Source: Casuarina equisetifolia (Eukaryota > Streptophyta > Magnoliopsida > Fagales > Casuarinaceae). Taken from it: a stretch of 64,000 bases of DNA. The notes beneath the pieces are model-generated. The model saw only the letters and a list, made by a program, of their open reading frames with translations, was not told the DNA's origin and searched no databases. Positions 36,117 through 48,700 of this stretch are shown here, piece after piece. The position numbers and the translations under genes were made by a program. The stretch is from NCBI GenBank assembly GCA_028551475.1, contig CM052354.1, positions 124,001-188,000 on the forward strand, written 5' to 3'. Numbering within the stretch: position 1 is the stretch's first letter; each line of letters opens with the position of its first letter.

Positions 36117-36425
36117 AAAACTCATTGTTATATCAATTTTCTTCTGTAAATAACAATCTAGTAAGTCAATACTACATAGAATAAATCAAACAAAGAGAAA
36201 AATAAGACAATAATTTACGTGGAAAACTTATAATGTAGAAGGAAATATCACAAAGCAAATTACAGCACTTGTTTTTCATTACAAGTAAATTAAATTTACA
36301 CTAGTATGTTAAGTGCAAGTACATATATGTTAAATTATAATAATTAGAATATAAATCTAATATAGAAGAAACAAAAGAGAGACGTTAATTTTCTTTTTAT
36401 GCCATCAACAGAATAAGCCTTTCTA
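36117..36425. repeat. Upstream-module fragment
   Basis: Continues the sequence interrupted by the solo LTR and matches 10800-11150 ('gagaaaaataagacaataattta', 'cattacaagtaaattaaatttaca'). Non-coding. Confidence 0.6.
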
Positions 36426-37308
36426 GTCCGCTTGGATCCACGTGGTTGTAGGATCTTTTTCTTTTTCTTTTTTTTCAAAAGAAGAAACCTCACACATCCT
36501 TAAGATATCGATCCTCAGAATCAGTGTCCCAACAATCTAGTTGTCTAGTGGCTATTAGAATTTTTATGTTTTTTAAAAAAGAAAAGAAACGGAAGCTTCT
36601 CTTCGATTGTTATCTGGAGATTTGGTTTTGGGATCCATTACCAACCTATTCTACATGCCTAATTTGTTTGCACTCCAACCTATTTTGAGTACGGAGAAAG
36701 AAAGCTTAGAACTTGATGTTTTGTCCACCATAGGTTTCTTTGTTTTTTTTTTCATTTTTTTATTAACATAAGTAATTTCTTAATTTATTGTTGTATAATC
36801 TCTAAATTTCAAATGACCTTTGAATGAAATTATTGTTTTTTTCGTTCCCTTTTCCTAAATGAAATTTAAACATTGCAACAAAATATTTTGATAAGGAAAT
36901 GTTATTTATTATGACGCATCTCAACATAATATTATTTTTATTATGTCTTATAGTGTAAGACTGGTCATAGAATGGTTAACAAAGGGAAAAAGGACAAAAC
37001 GAAGATTCCAAAAAAAAAAAAAAGGGACAAGACAGAAAAGAAAGAAAAGAAGAGAAACATAAAAGAAAAAGGAAACGGTATAAAATCTGGAACAATAAAT
37101 TTCAAAAGATAAAAATGAAAGAACCAAAAAGAAGATGAGAATCAAAGAAGTTATTCAACTACTTTAGAACTCAAACGTACAAGCATAAAGAGAAAAAAGG
37201 AAACAAGTGAAATAGGGAATTATAGGGTGGATCATATTTTGGGTACCAAAGGAAGCTCTATTCACGACATAATGTGGGCCAAGGTTTGCTCGGCTGTTTG
37301 GAGGCATC
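36426..37308. repeat. Dispersed repeat family R1 (copy 2)
   Basis: Follows 1140-1760 in order, including the A/G-rich run at 36985-37075. Ends at the LINE target duplication. No gene. Confidence 0.55.
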
Positions 37309-38196
37309 AAGCTTTATACTTCTTTTTTTAAAAAAAAAAAAGAAAATAGGGACGCTAACAAATTTTATTAATACCAACAAGGCTAGGCGTAATAACCATA
37401 TCTCGGAGAAGTACAAAGGGCAGGGTGTATTCCTAACCCTCAAAAAACAACAATTCACTAGTTACACATAATTAAAATAAACCTTAAAATACATTGGGCA
37501 GCATATTTGCTTAACACTATGGTGGTCTATAATTACCTAGGCCTAATTGATCTTTGACATAAACATCTAAGCATGAATGAGGCAATAAGCCAAGCTGATA
37601 AAAAATTGTCATATTCTAAATGGCGTGATCATGGTTGACAAGACGGTCTGCTACCATATTCCCTTCACAATGCACATGACATATAAGTGCATGTAACGGA
37701 ATCATAGTCAAACATTGACGTATGACATACTCCAATTTCCATGGAGTCTTCCATTTGTTGAGCAGGCATTGAATTAAATAGAAAGAATCAGATTCAATAA
37801 CCTGAGGTACTTGATTTCGTGCATGACATATTTTAAGGCCCTTTAACATTGTATATGCTTCTGCCTTTGCACTACTACTAGGATATAACTTAGTGGAAAA
37901 GGCCATGATGAAATTTCCATTATGATCTCTTAGGATTCCCCCTCTAGCATTATTTCCCCTGATGCTTGATCCGTTTGCATTCAACTTGTATTGTCCCGTA
38001 GCAGAAGGTTTCCAATAAACCCAAATTCCTTGTCGCAATGGAATATAAATCATAGGAATTTTTAGCACAACTAATGATATTTGATCTAGGAAACTTGCTT
38101 GAACCTTGACTTGAATTAGAGTTAATAGTTGGAGCATCCAATGTGTAACCTGTTTATTAATTTTGAATAACACATTCTCCAAGCTTTATACTTCTT
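37309..38196 (-). mobile_element. 5'-truncated L1-type LINE with perfect 16-bp target duplication
   Basis: AAGCTTTATACTTCTT occurs at 37309-37324 and 38181-38196. The 856 bp between them hold a minus-strand open frame, ending at 37616, that encodes an RNase H domain, followed by a 3' tail (TTAATAAAATTTGTTA, then a T/A tract). The frame is open right up to the truncation point, as expected for target-primed insertion that stopped early. Confidence 0.9.
37616..38180 (-). pseudogene. LINE RNase H domain, 5'-truncated
   Basis: About 188 codons with no methionine start of its own; it opens at the truncation boundary. YKLNANGSSIRGNNARGGILRD is the first RNase H strand, where family members have Asp in place of the second Asn (LN.DGS). 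KAEAYTML supplies the Glu, IESDS the second Asp, and HVHCEGNMVADRLVN the last Asp and the His region. This type of RNase H sits at the C-terminus of plant L1 proteins and degrades the RNA template. The missing Asp and the missing reverse transcriptase make it inactive. Confidence 0.85.
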
Positions 38197-39480
38197 GCAA
38201 TCTTATTCTTGTTTTTCATTTTTTTTTCTATTTTCATTAAATTAAAAATAAGGACTAAATAAAAAAAATTAGAATATTACTTTCGAATGTAATTCTTTTT
38301 TTTTTATGAAATAATAAATTATATTAATAAAAGCATATGAGCATACTTTTTTGAATGTAAAAGGCATATTTGAGGAAAGTAGGGTTAGGAGACTCTTGGA
38401 GAATAAAATATAACTTGAACTTGAAGTTTTGTTAAACTTCGAAAGTGATATATTTAATTTTTTTTAAATTAAAAAGTATGCACTTGAAATGCCTTTTTTA
38501 TGGAAAGATTCAAAGATTATTGGAATATAAATCAAGTTATCTAAATAATTAGACACTATAAAATCTCTATAGAAAACTAAAGTAACATTCTTTCCAATTC
38601 ACTGGATTCCATTAGATTTAGTAAAATCCCTACATGTGTTTTAATTGCTTTAACTTTCTTTCATCTTTCGAAAATTAAAGCCCTTCAGTATATGAGAATG
38701 ATGTGGATATGAAAATTGATTCAACTTTATTTGTTGTGCATATATTTACTACTCCATCGGATGCCATTCCTATCAAGTTCCATTCATGCTTCTTGCCTCC
38801 TATCGCTATTTATCTCAGATTCTGCCTTATAAAGTCATCAACAGTGTGGAGATTGGCAGGCTGGTAGACCACACGTAATATATCAGACCCTAAACTTTCC
38901 GCGTGGACTTGTTCTTGTGCAAGCTCGGCTTGCTCATCTTTTTCGCCTGAATTTTTACCACTTGTTGACCGTTTACATACTACTTCTCTCTTTCGCGTTA
39001 CTCTCCTTTATTAAGCCAAGACTAGGAGACGGAAAAATACCGATGTTACATATCATGCCAAACGGCTTGCTAACTCTCCGTCTAATTGGTAGATTTGGAA
39101 TAGTTAAAACACGTGTTGAAAACCAAAGACATCTCAAACCCAAAGCTCATCCTAATATGGATCAAAATCTATGAACAATAATTCAAAGAAATACTAATTT
39201 TAAGATAGATCATAACTGTATTCCTAATGTATTCTTTGCATAAAACTTGAAGAATCAAAATATTTTGGAAGGCCAAAAATGATGTCTTGTAGCCATAACC
39301 CGATTAAGAACGCAAAAAACAATCAAGAGAATAAAGCAACATAAGCACATATCATATGGGCTAGTATTCACTTACAAGCTTACCAGATATGGGCCTCGAG
39401 AATTTCTCAAACAAATCAACAACTATTAAATCCGGTGCCACAAAAAGACAAAAGTTAAATGTTAGGAAATCGGCTTTTGT
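38197..39480. other. AT-rich spacer with an upstream-module fragment; no gene
   Basis: 38520-38870 repeats the upstream module ('actaaagtaacattctttccaattcactgga', 'tgtgcatatatttactactccatcggatgcc'). The remainder, 38880-39480, is single-copy within the window. A plus-strand frame of 85 codons at 38917 resembles nothing I know, and I do not call it. Confidence 0.5.
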
Positions 39481-41322
39481 ACTTGGCAATATTAAATGTT
39501 TTTTTCCCTACTTTGTAATTGTATAGCACAAGCTAGTGCACTATATCTAAATTTTCTCTTCAGCATATTACAAACATAGAATTTAGTAATAAGCAACACA
39601 CCAAATAGTTTAAGGATCATCATTAATACTATCATTCTTCTTGACTACCTACAAGCTGATTGACACAACCAATTAAAATTAGCATTAATCATCATGTCAA
39701 TAAATACAATTAGCAATTACTTGTAATAAAAGAAAATTAATAAATGTTCAATTTAGATATTGAATTTTATCTTATCTATAACCTAAATTGTATAGTGCAT
39801 ATCAGTATGTATACTAAATCTATATAATATATGTTACACAAGATATGAATATGATGCATGTACAAGGACACACACACAAAATATGCCATACTATTACTTA
39901 TAGATATGATGTTGCAATACATCTAGGCCCAAGTATTACTTGTCTTATGTTAAAGAATGGATTTTATAATGTTCGCCATTGGTCCAAGAATTTCAAGATT
40001 GAAGAACATCTGTAGAACTTTTTAGGATTTATGACTTATTTAAGTTTTCTTAACCATTTAGATTTTTTTAATTGTCTAGAAATTCTTTAGTTGTTTAGAA
40101 TTTCTTAGTTTTTAAGATTCTTTAACTGTTTGAAGTTCTTTAGTTGTCCAGACTTCTTAGATTCTCCATTATTTCTTAAATGTTAGGTTTAGTTTCCTAT
40201 ATAAAAGAAGAGTCTTTTCAATTATAAACAGAGTTTTGTTTTGAGCAAAATAAAAAATCCTATGGTGTACCATATAAGACATACAATATACCATACCAGA
40301 TAGTATATAGACAATACACTATAGACTTAGAAAGTATAATGGATAACCGCAGTTTGCTGATTAGTAAAAACCGTATCGGTAAAAAATATTTGATAAATAA
40401 GTTAATAGAAATGTTAAAATATCATCGTGTATTAAAGAAAAAAATGTATTAGAAATGATGCACTATCTTTGCCGATATCTTTTATGTTTAGAATTCTTTT
40501 CCAACAACTAAATGTCACTGTTAATCTTTCCTCGACGACGTCCTTTATTTTTCTCTGTTCAGAAAAAAATAAAAAATAAAAAATAAAAAACTAATTAGCA
40601 ACACCTTTCCTCTTCATGAAGAGTTATACAGATTTTGATGACGTGCTTCTCATCGTCTTTGCTCACGACAGTCTGGTCTACTTTGTCTTAACTTTTTTTT
40701 TCCTTACCTTTATATTGGATGAATGAATTAAGTGATGGCTTAGCTCAACATCAACAAATTTGAAGTACATGAGTTGTAAAACCTCTTAATGAAACCCTTT
40801 ATTGGTGCATAGATATATTGACATAATACCATGACCATAAGTGTGCCAACAACTTACATAAACAGAACATCAAATGAGAGATCTCATGAATCATTGGCGA
40901 AATATTCTAAAAAAGTACAAACATACTTAAAAGACACCCCTCGCTCTTAAATTTCCATCTAAAGCACTATGTTGTACAAAGTTCCAACTTATTTTGAAGT
41001 AGACCCTAAAGTCGCTGCAAGTCTACTTTTGGGCCGTTGTTGGTAGATGAGCGCTGGTTGGCAATGGACAACTAATCAGAAGAAGCATGAATGTGTGGTC
41101 TAACTAGACTTTGAAATTGGACTCCAATTATATACTTTTGGTTTGGGCATCAAGCATCAGTATATAAGGGAAACAGTTATAAATGGGGAAATTGAAATAA
41201 AGCACTCCAGCTCTTAAAATCAGTTTGGTAAATTTGTTCACTAAAGCCCCTCGATTACATCAACATCAAATTCTATAAGAGAATATTGGAGGAGTTGCAG
41301 CAAAGCACATTAAGACGAGTAC
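39481..41322. repeat. Duplicated spacer and downstream module
   Basis: 39490-40260 follows 12960-13730. 40265-41320 follows 14145-15120 and 16372-17660. At 40260 about 400 bp are missing relative to the 13.7-14.1 kb copy. Non-coding. Confidence 0.7.
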
Positions 41323-41932
41323 TGATGAGAAAAACAATGTATAAAATTTCTCACTTTGATTGAACCTATGAGGAAATACTAAAACACCAACAATGTATTT
41401 GAATTACAAGTAGAATAAACAAATCTCACAATCAATATAAAAAAATTTCTACGTGAAAAACTCTTCCAATGTGAAGGATAAAAACCACGGGACTAATTAC
41501 AAAGTCTACCTAAATCTCTACTATATAAATCATTAAGTTACAACCCAATCAAGTCCTTAACAATAGTAACAGGACTAAGATTTACTGATTTAACAATAAT
41601 AGAATTACCAATTAATAGTAAAGAACAAGTTGTAAATAACAACTTAACCAAGAAAAGTTAGAAAAATATCACTTAGATTTTTTATCACAATCTTCTGACT
41701 TAAAGAGCTCCAAATAAGGATCTAACCCTTCACAATGAAGAACACTCAATCCCGAACCTGCTGACAAAAATTCAGCTCAATCAGACCACGGATCAACCTT
41801 AATCAAATGTTTGATCAACTGTTGTGCAAGATCTCTAATTCCTGCGAAAATTCTGCTCTTTTCTTTTCACTCTCTTCTTTTTTTTTTTCGGCCACTCACT
41901 TCTTCAAGAAAAAACCCTATACTAACCCAACA
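41323..41932. mobile_element. Solo LTR, unrelated family, 610 bp
   Basis: Begins TGATGAG and ends CCCAACA, flanked on both sides by AGTAC (41318-41322, 41933-41937). The empty site is preserved at about 17660 ('agacgagtactagagtaatgc'). TG...CA ends with a 5-bp duplication define an LTR left by recombination. On the minus strand it starts TGTTGGGTTAG, a common copia-like LTR opening, so minus orientation is more likely. Confidence 0.88.
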
Positions 41933-41937
41933 AGTAC

Positions 41938-43877
41938 TAGAGTAATGCACTTTGTTAGGTGGCAGAGCAAGGCCAAAACACAAAGCTGGGATTATCTACA
42001 TTAGTGTAAGGGTAGGTAATAGTTGAAGGAGAGGAAATACCTCGACCTTTCATCTATCATTGCCTCTGTTTGACTTTGAGAAAGCACAAGGAGAGATGGA
42101 GCTCGGTGAGGGGTTCATGTTAGACGACAAAAGGACTAGGTTCTTTTGTGACTTTTGCATCTATTTCTTTATGTTTTCTGTAACCAATTTGTAATGGTAT
42201 TTAAGACTCTCAGGTCTGCTGTATTTGGTTTTTGCTGAAACTTAGATGTATAAAACTTGAAGAGTTGCAGCCTGTTTCGTGTTCCCTGAATAATATACCA
42301 GTTGAATGTTTGTTTTGTGTGGTTTGGTAGTGTTATACTCTGCACTTTATTATTGACGTGTTCTGTTTTCCTGGATTGCTGATCTGTAGTCAAAACAGAG
42401 CTGTTAATTCTTCTCTGGTTTTGGGTGATTTGTTGAACCATGTGGTTAGTGTAGCCGATGCTTTAATAGGAGAGGAGTCGTAATAAGTGAAAATCCAACA
42501 AATAAGGCAAATGAGAAATCCAGGATTAGAATACAGGCCTTACTCCTTCCAAGGAGCCATGCCGTAATTTTCCTGCAAACAACAGAGCCTATAAACTTAT
42601 ATCTTTCAACCGTACAACACAATTTCCGGTCGATCCAGCCAATAATGAAACCAGTTCCTTTCCCTACCTTTGAGACCACTACAGTGTCAAAAGCCCTAAA
42701 CCTCTTTTGCTGGTAGTTCTCACAAGCAGAATACGTAATTATACATATCAAGACCTCACGCCTAAACAGTCTCACACAACAAACACACTCAAAAGACAAC
42801 ACTCATTCATAAATTCTCCACTCTCAGGCGCTATTCTTACAAACATTCCATTGTATAGGAAGGAGGATACCCACAATCTCAGTGACTCTGCTTTATAGCA
42901 GGTTTATCGAATATGGCAGCATGCACGTAACCTTCTGTTTCTAAGTTTAAAGGGTTTGATTTGTTAAACAATCTGATTGAATAAGGAAGCTGGAGGGGTT
43001 TGTAAATAGAGGAGATAAAACCAAAGTATTGAAACTACAATCAGAAGATGAGAGACAAAACCCAGGATTTTTGAACAAAAGTGAGTGCGGAAAATATTTA
43101 TAAAACATAACTAAAAAGTTGAAAACAAACTCTCTTAATTCAAAAGAATCAGAAAAAGAAGAAGAAATAGGAGAAATTTCCATAGACATAGGGCCAAGTT
43201 GCCCTGCTATGATTCACAGAAGATAGAACATGGAGAAAGCAAAAGAAGAAAGAGTAAAGAGTGGTGAGTAAACTTAAAATGGTTTTACCTGCTTTACTTT
43301 ATGGTCTACAATCATTCATCGCCTTTATATAAGCAGCTGGACTACAAAACAACAAAATGCCACTTGCTGGGTGGCAGGTGCAACTTGTGCCAAAAACATC
43401 CAATTTGTACAAAGGCACATCATTTGCATAACTGATTTTACAAAACCACTGAAGTAAGTTGTCAGGAAATCTGCGTAGCAGGATTTGTAGAATCCATACT
43501 TCTTCGAGCACTTATCTTGATGGATTGAACCCATGGACCCGTCTTCAGCATCATATCTTCAGAATTCGTGGGACCCGTCCCATAAGCTCCATGTTGCATA
43601 TTATTCTGCGGCTTGCTTCCTTCAAGTGAGAAGAATGGATTCAGGTTCTAAATTCCTGCGTCTTCATACATAGGTCATAAATGCTTTTGCATCATGCTTG
43701 TACCAGCCAGATAATGCTAGCAGACTTTCCTCTCCAAACCACACATATGGGGACCGAAAGAGGCGAAGGAGAATGAAGTTAGGAAGTAAAGGAAAGAAAG
43801 TGGAAGAGGTGGGCAATCGAGGCAAAGAATGGGGAAAATGGCCGAGAGAGAGGGGATACGAAAGGTGGGAGTTGGGC
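41938..43877. repeat. Duplicated 3'-flank module of gene D
   Basis: 41940-42930 follows 17660-18560, and 42940-43315 follows 18585-18950. 43316-43715 has no partner in the window, and 43720-43877 resumes the flank next to the stop codon. In the copies beside A and C, 'gactctaact' leads directly to 'gcagactttcc', so about 0.8 kb is extra here. No conserved frame. Confidence 0.65.
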
Positions 43878-44443
43878 TCAAGCAGTTTCGTCTTGAGGAA
43901 GAAGTTCCTGGTCATGTTTTTCTTCGTCCTCGAGTGGTTCTTTTGGAAGTAATTTCCGGTCAATTCTTCTTTGCCTTGCTAGGACATAGAAAGCCAAGAA
44001 AACAAAAAATGAAAAAACCAAGAATAACGCAGATACAAAAATATTCCGCAACCTCGTACTTTTTAAACTTGGAAAAGTGACGCTCACTAATGCAATGTAA
44101 GTAACAGAGGTGACCATGAGGAGGGGCTCCAAGACCATGGTACTAATTCTTCCAGAAGGAAGGAGGATGGCTAATATAAATATCAGATAGAGCAAGTACG
44201 TAGCATTCACCTCCGTCAGAATCACGAAGATGGAGGTGTCCATGATGGCTGTCCCGGCAGCGTGTAATAGTTTACCTGGAGAACTAGATGAATTAGCTGC
44301 AGAAGAATAATAGTCTTCTTGCCAAGTTCCTCCCGGAGGGCTGAGTGTTGCTTGCAAGATAACTGTGATAAGCAGCGTAACAACTACTAACAAAGCCTCG
44401 CGGCTACCGCCACTGATTTGCTTCCCCCCACGCCTGATGAATA

Positions 44444-44829
44444 TGTTAGGTTTGGAGTAAATTAGTAAGGGTAATTATATAACTACTATATTTGTATTGT
44501 GGGTAGTTTATATGGGTTTCCTAGTCTTATTCTATTTAGGTCTCCTAGTCCTATTCTATTTGGGTTTCCTTAGTACTTGTATAAAAGGAAACCTTATGGA
44601 GAAACCTAGGTATGAGGTTGTGAGAGATTGAGAGAAAACAAAAGTTTTCTGTAAGCACTGTAAGCCCTCTTCATCATAGTGAAGAATTGCTCCTTAGGCC
44701 GAGGACGTAGGGATTATCCCGAACCTCATAATTTCTGTGTGTTCTTTACTTAACTAATATTCTCTTTGTGTGTGCAGTGAGATCTTGAGAGATTCTGTGA
44801 GTTTAGATTCACGGGTTTGTTTTCTAACA
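44444..44829 (+). repeat. Copia-2 5' LTR
   Basis: 386 bp, TGTTAGGTTTGG...TTTCTAACA. A promoter-like 'gtataaaagg' is at about 44579-44588, in the usual place for LTR transcription start. Confidence 0.95.
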
Positions 44830-44832
44830 AAC

Positions 44833-44845
44833 TGGTATCGACGCC
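44833..44845 (+). other. Copia-2 primer-binding site
   Basis: TGGTATCGACGCC three bases inside the 5' LTR, an imperfect match to the initiator-Met type TGGTATCAGAGCC. Confidence 0.75.
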
Positions 44846-45793
44846 TAGGTTCCTAAATTAAGGCCAAGGCTCGTTCTTTGTCAGGCAGTTAGCGGAAGAA
44901 CGGTTGTTTTAGTGTGTATTTAGCACACCGCACACAAGAGAGAAGCTGTCAACAAAGGCTTTATTCAAAGAAGCCTTTTATCGAACACTTGGTGTATAAC
45001 GCACAGAGGGAGAAGCTAAAATCAGCGTTTGAGGTACGGATTTTCTTCTCTAGCCTTTGTTGGTGTGATTTTCGACCTCTTTGTGGTTGGAAAATCAATT
45101 GGAGTGCTACGGGTTGTGTTGAACCCGTGAGCCCGAAAAGGGAATTTGCGATTCCTTTTTCGTTTGAGCGTTTCATTGAGCAATTTTGAGTTCTATAGAC
45201 TCGTTGGAAGCCGATCTATTGATTGGTGTTCTTGTTTCGTCGGAAACTGCTTTGGAACGGAGAAAATCGGAGGAGAAACACAGCTGCAGCAGCAAAAACA
45301 AGTTCTATTGACTCGAGTTTGACCCAGAGTTGACCCAGTCAAAGTTTGACTCGTTGACCTGGTCAAAGTTTGACTTGTTGTCTGTTGACCGTTGACTGTT
45401 GATTGATGAGGTGTTGACCGTGGACCATTGACCGTTGACCGTTGACCCAGCCCAGCCCAAATCCAGACCCGATTTGTCAACCCAGTCCAGTTGTCCGTTG
45501 ACCGTTGATCGAGCGATCTTGACTTTGACTTTGACTGTTGATCGATCGGGCATTGACTTTGACCGTTGACCGTTGACTTTGACCATTGATCGTTGACTTT
45601 GACTGGATAAAATTTTCAGGTGATTTCTATAGTATTTTTCTGTAATTTTTTGGGAGATATTTGACTTTTTTTGGGCATAATCAGAAGGGTATTTTGGTCA
45701 ATTTGGTTGGCATTTGTTGAGGGGTATTTTGGTAATTTTGCACTTTTGATTCCTATTTGAGGAGGAAGTCAAAGGGGAGTTTATTTTGTTGTG
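44846..45793 (+). other. Copia-2 leader with a dense TTGACC/T array
   Basis: Untranslated leader before gag. Positions 45308-45605 contain about twenty TTGAC(C/T) units in 300 bp, many as GTTGACCGTTGACC. The rest is ordinary leader sequence. Confidence 0.75.
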
Positions 45794-48700
45794 ATGGATG
45801 ATATGAATACTTATGGTAAAGGTATGACCATGTTAAATTCATCTAATTTCTAAACTTGGAAGCCGCAGATGGAAGATTACTTGATTAGTAGAGATCTGTA
45901 TGATGCTGTGGAAGGAGATTCTGCTAGGCCTGAGAAGCTAATTGATAAAGAGTGAGAGAAGTTGAATAAGAAAATTATCTCTCAAATTAGACAATTTTTT
46001 CAGGACAATATTTATCACCATATTGCACACGAGACTAAAGCTAGTGAGTTATGGAAGAAGCTTGAGGCTCTCTATAAACGCAAGACTCCTCAAAATAAGG
46101 TTTCCCTACTTTAGAGGTTAATTAACTTGAAGTACAAGGTAGGACGGCCAATGACAAAGTTCTTGAGTGAGTTTAAGTCTTTGGTGAATCAATTAGCGAC
46201 GATAAAGATTGTTCTAGAAGAGGAACTACAAACAATGTTATTGTTGAGTAACTTACCTGATAGTTGGCAGACATTGGTAGTCACTCTCACAAACTCAACT
46301 TCGGGCAGCATTCTAAGTATGAAGTCAGTTCATGAAGGTTTGCTAAATGAAGAAACCAGAATAATTGAGCAAGAAGCACATGGACATACAAAAGTATTGG
46401 TTACAGAAAGGAGGGGAAAAACAGATATGGAGACAGAAATAAAGACAGAAGTAAGAGTAGAGGTAGAAGCAAGAGTAGAGCACCAAATTCTGATAGAGCA
46501 CATGAAGTCTCATGTTCAAGGAAAGATGTCAAGTGCTATCACTGTGGTAAGTCTGGCCATTATAAGAGAGACTGCAGAATACTCAAGGGAGAAGAATCAA
46601 GGAATAGAGAAAAGGAAGTTGAAAAAGATACAGTGGCAACTACATCCGGTATTGGGGATATTATGATCTTTTGTGATTCTCAGATTCACATCTCATGTTA
46701 GGTTTCATCTTGGATTGTCGACATAGGTGCCTCTTTTCATGTTACGCCACATAAAAGGTTCTTCACATCTTATTCAGGTGGTGATTTTGAGTGTGTTAGC
46801 TTGGGAAATAATGCACAGGCAAAGATAGTTGGCATTGGAGATGTAGTCTTGGAGACTAGTGTTGGATGTAAGCTAGTTTTGAAGAATGTCAGACATGTCC
46901 CTGAGATTTGTTTCAACTTGATCTCTACTGGCATCCTTGATGATGAGGGATATGATAACTACTTTGGCGGCGGTAAATGGAAACTTAGTAGAGGTTCTCT
47001 TATACTTGCAAAAGGACAGAAGGTCAGTACTCTATACAAGACTGAAGCTAGTATTCAGAAAGGCAAGGTAAATGTGGTGGAAGATAATCACATGGAGTTA
47101 TGGCATAAGTGACTTGGACATCTCAGTGAGAAGGGAATTCAGCATTTGATAAAGAACAAAATCATATCAGGAGTCAGTGGTGCTGATTTGCAATTGAAGC
47201 CTTGTGATCATTGCTTAGCTGAAAAGCAACGTAGAGTCTCATTTCGGAGAGGGCCCTCATCTAAAAGAAAACATGTTCTTGATTTGATTCATTCATATGT
47301 GTGTATGTTGAAGGTGAAAACTCTTGGTGGCGCTATGTATTTTGTTACCTTCATTGATGATCATTCTAGAAAGGTATGTGCTTACGCACTGAAGACTAAG
47401 GATCAGGTTTTGGAGGTCTTTAAACAGTTTCATGCTATGGTTGAGAGAGCAACTGGAAGGAAACTGAAGTGCATCCGTGCAAATAATGGAGGTGAATACA
47501 AAGGGCTATTTGAAGAATATTGCAAAACTCAGGGTATCAGGCTTGAGAAGATAGTTCCTAAAACTCCAGAGCATAATGGGGTTGCAGAACGGATGAACAG
47601 AACTATAGTTAAAAGGATCAGGTGTATGCTTTCACATTCTGGATTATCTCAGTCATTTTGGGGTGAAACTATGAGTACTGCAGTAGATCTTATTAACCTG
47701 TCTCCTTCAGTTCCATTAGAAGGTGATCTACCTGAGAGAGTATGGACTGGCAAGGAGGTTTCTTTTAAGCACTTGAGAGTATTTGGCTGTAGGGTGTCTG
47801 TTCACATTCCTAAGGACGAGAAGAACAAGCTTGATGATAAAGCTCGAGATTGCATCTTCTTGGGCTATGGACATGATGCTTTTGGATACAGATTATGGGA
47901 TCCAGCTGCAAAGAAACTGATTAGAAGTAGAGATGTTATCTTCTTTGAAGATTAGACTATTGAAGATCTTAAGAAGACTGAAAAGCCAAGAGTTGTTAAT
48001 GAAAATCTTAAGGATATAATCCCACCTTCTTCTTCCCCAGTAAGTGCACATGAAGGGGGAACTGCACAAGAAGAGCCACTTGAGGATGTAGCAAGTGAAG
48101 AAGTTCTTGAAACTCCAGTTGTTGAAGAATCTGAAGGACATGTTGATAATCATTCAGTTGAGCCATCAACCCAGCCCCCACTAAGAAGATCTAGTAGAGA
48201 GCGTCAAACTTCGATAAAGTATCCACCACATGAGTACTTGATGCTAACTGATAGGGGAGAACCGCAATGCTATGAGGAAGCAAATGAATGTGAGCATAAG
48301 AAAGAATGGAAGAAAGCTATGCGAGAGGAGATGAATTCCTTGCGGGAAAACCACACTTATGATCTTGTGACATTACCTAAAGGTAGGAGAGCACTTAAAA
48401 ATAAGTGAGTATACAAGTTGAAGTCAGAAGAGAATAATCCACTACCAAGGTACAAGGCGCAGTTAGTTGTGAAGGGTTATGGTCAAAAGAAAGGTATTGA
48501 CTTTGAGGAGATTTTCTCTCCTGTGGTGAGGATGTCTTCAATCAGAATTATTCTTGGTTTGGCTGCTAGACTGAACTTAGAGGTAGAACAACTTGATGTG
48601 AAGACTGCATTCCTTCATGAAGACTTGGAGGAAGAGATTTATATGGAGTAACCAGAGGGCTTCATGGAAAAAGGCAAGGAGAATCTTGTATGTCGACTGA

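Noticed and set aside
38917..39174. 85-codon plus-strand frame
   Set aside because: No recognisable domain, no paralogue in the duplicated modules, and no splice context.
42900..43720. An 820-bp insertion in the gene D flank bounded by AGCAG
   Set aside because: Flanking sequence does not resume cleanly after the second AGCAG, and part of it is shared with 18540-18950, so a simple transposon insertion is not supported.
44914..45189. Open frame of 91 codons in the copia-2 leader
   Set aside because: It lies between the 5' LTR and gag, has no recognisable domain, and is explained by retroelement leader sequence.
45193..45586. Minus-strand frames rich in Ser, Thr and Asn repeats
   Set aside because: They are translations of the TTGAC array, antisense to the element, not genes.
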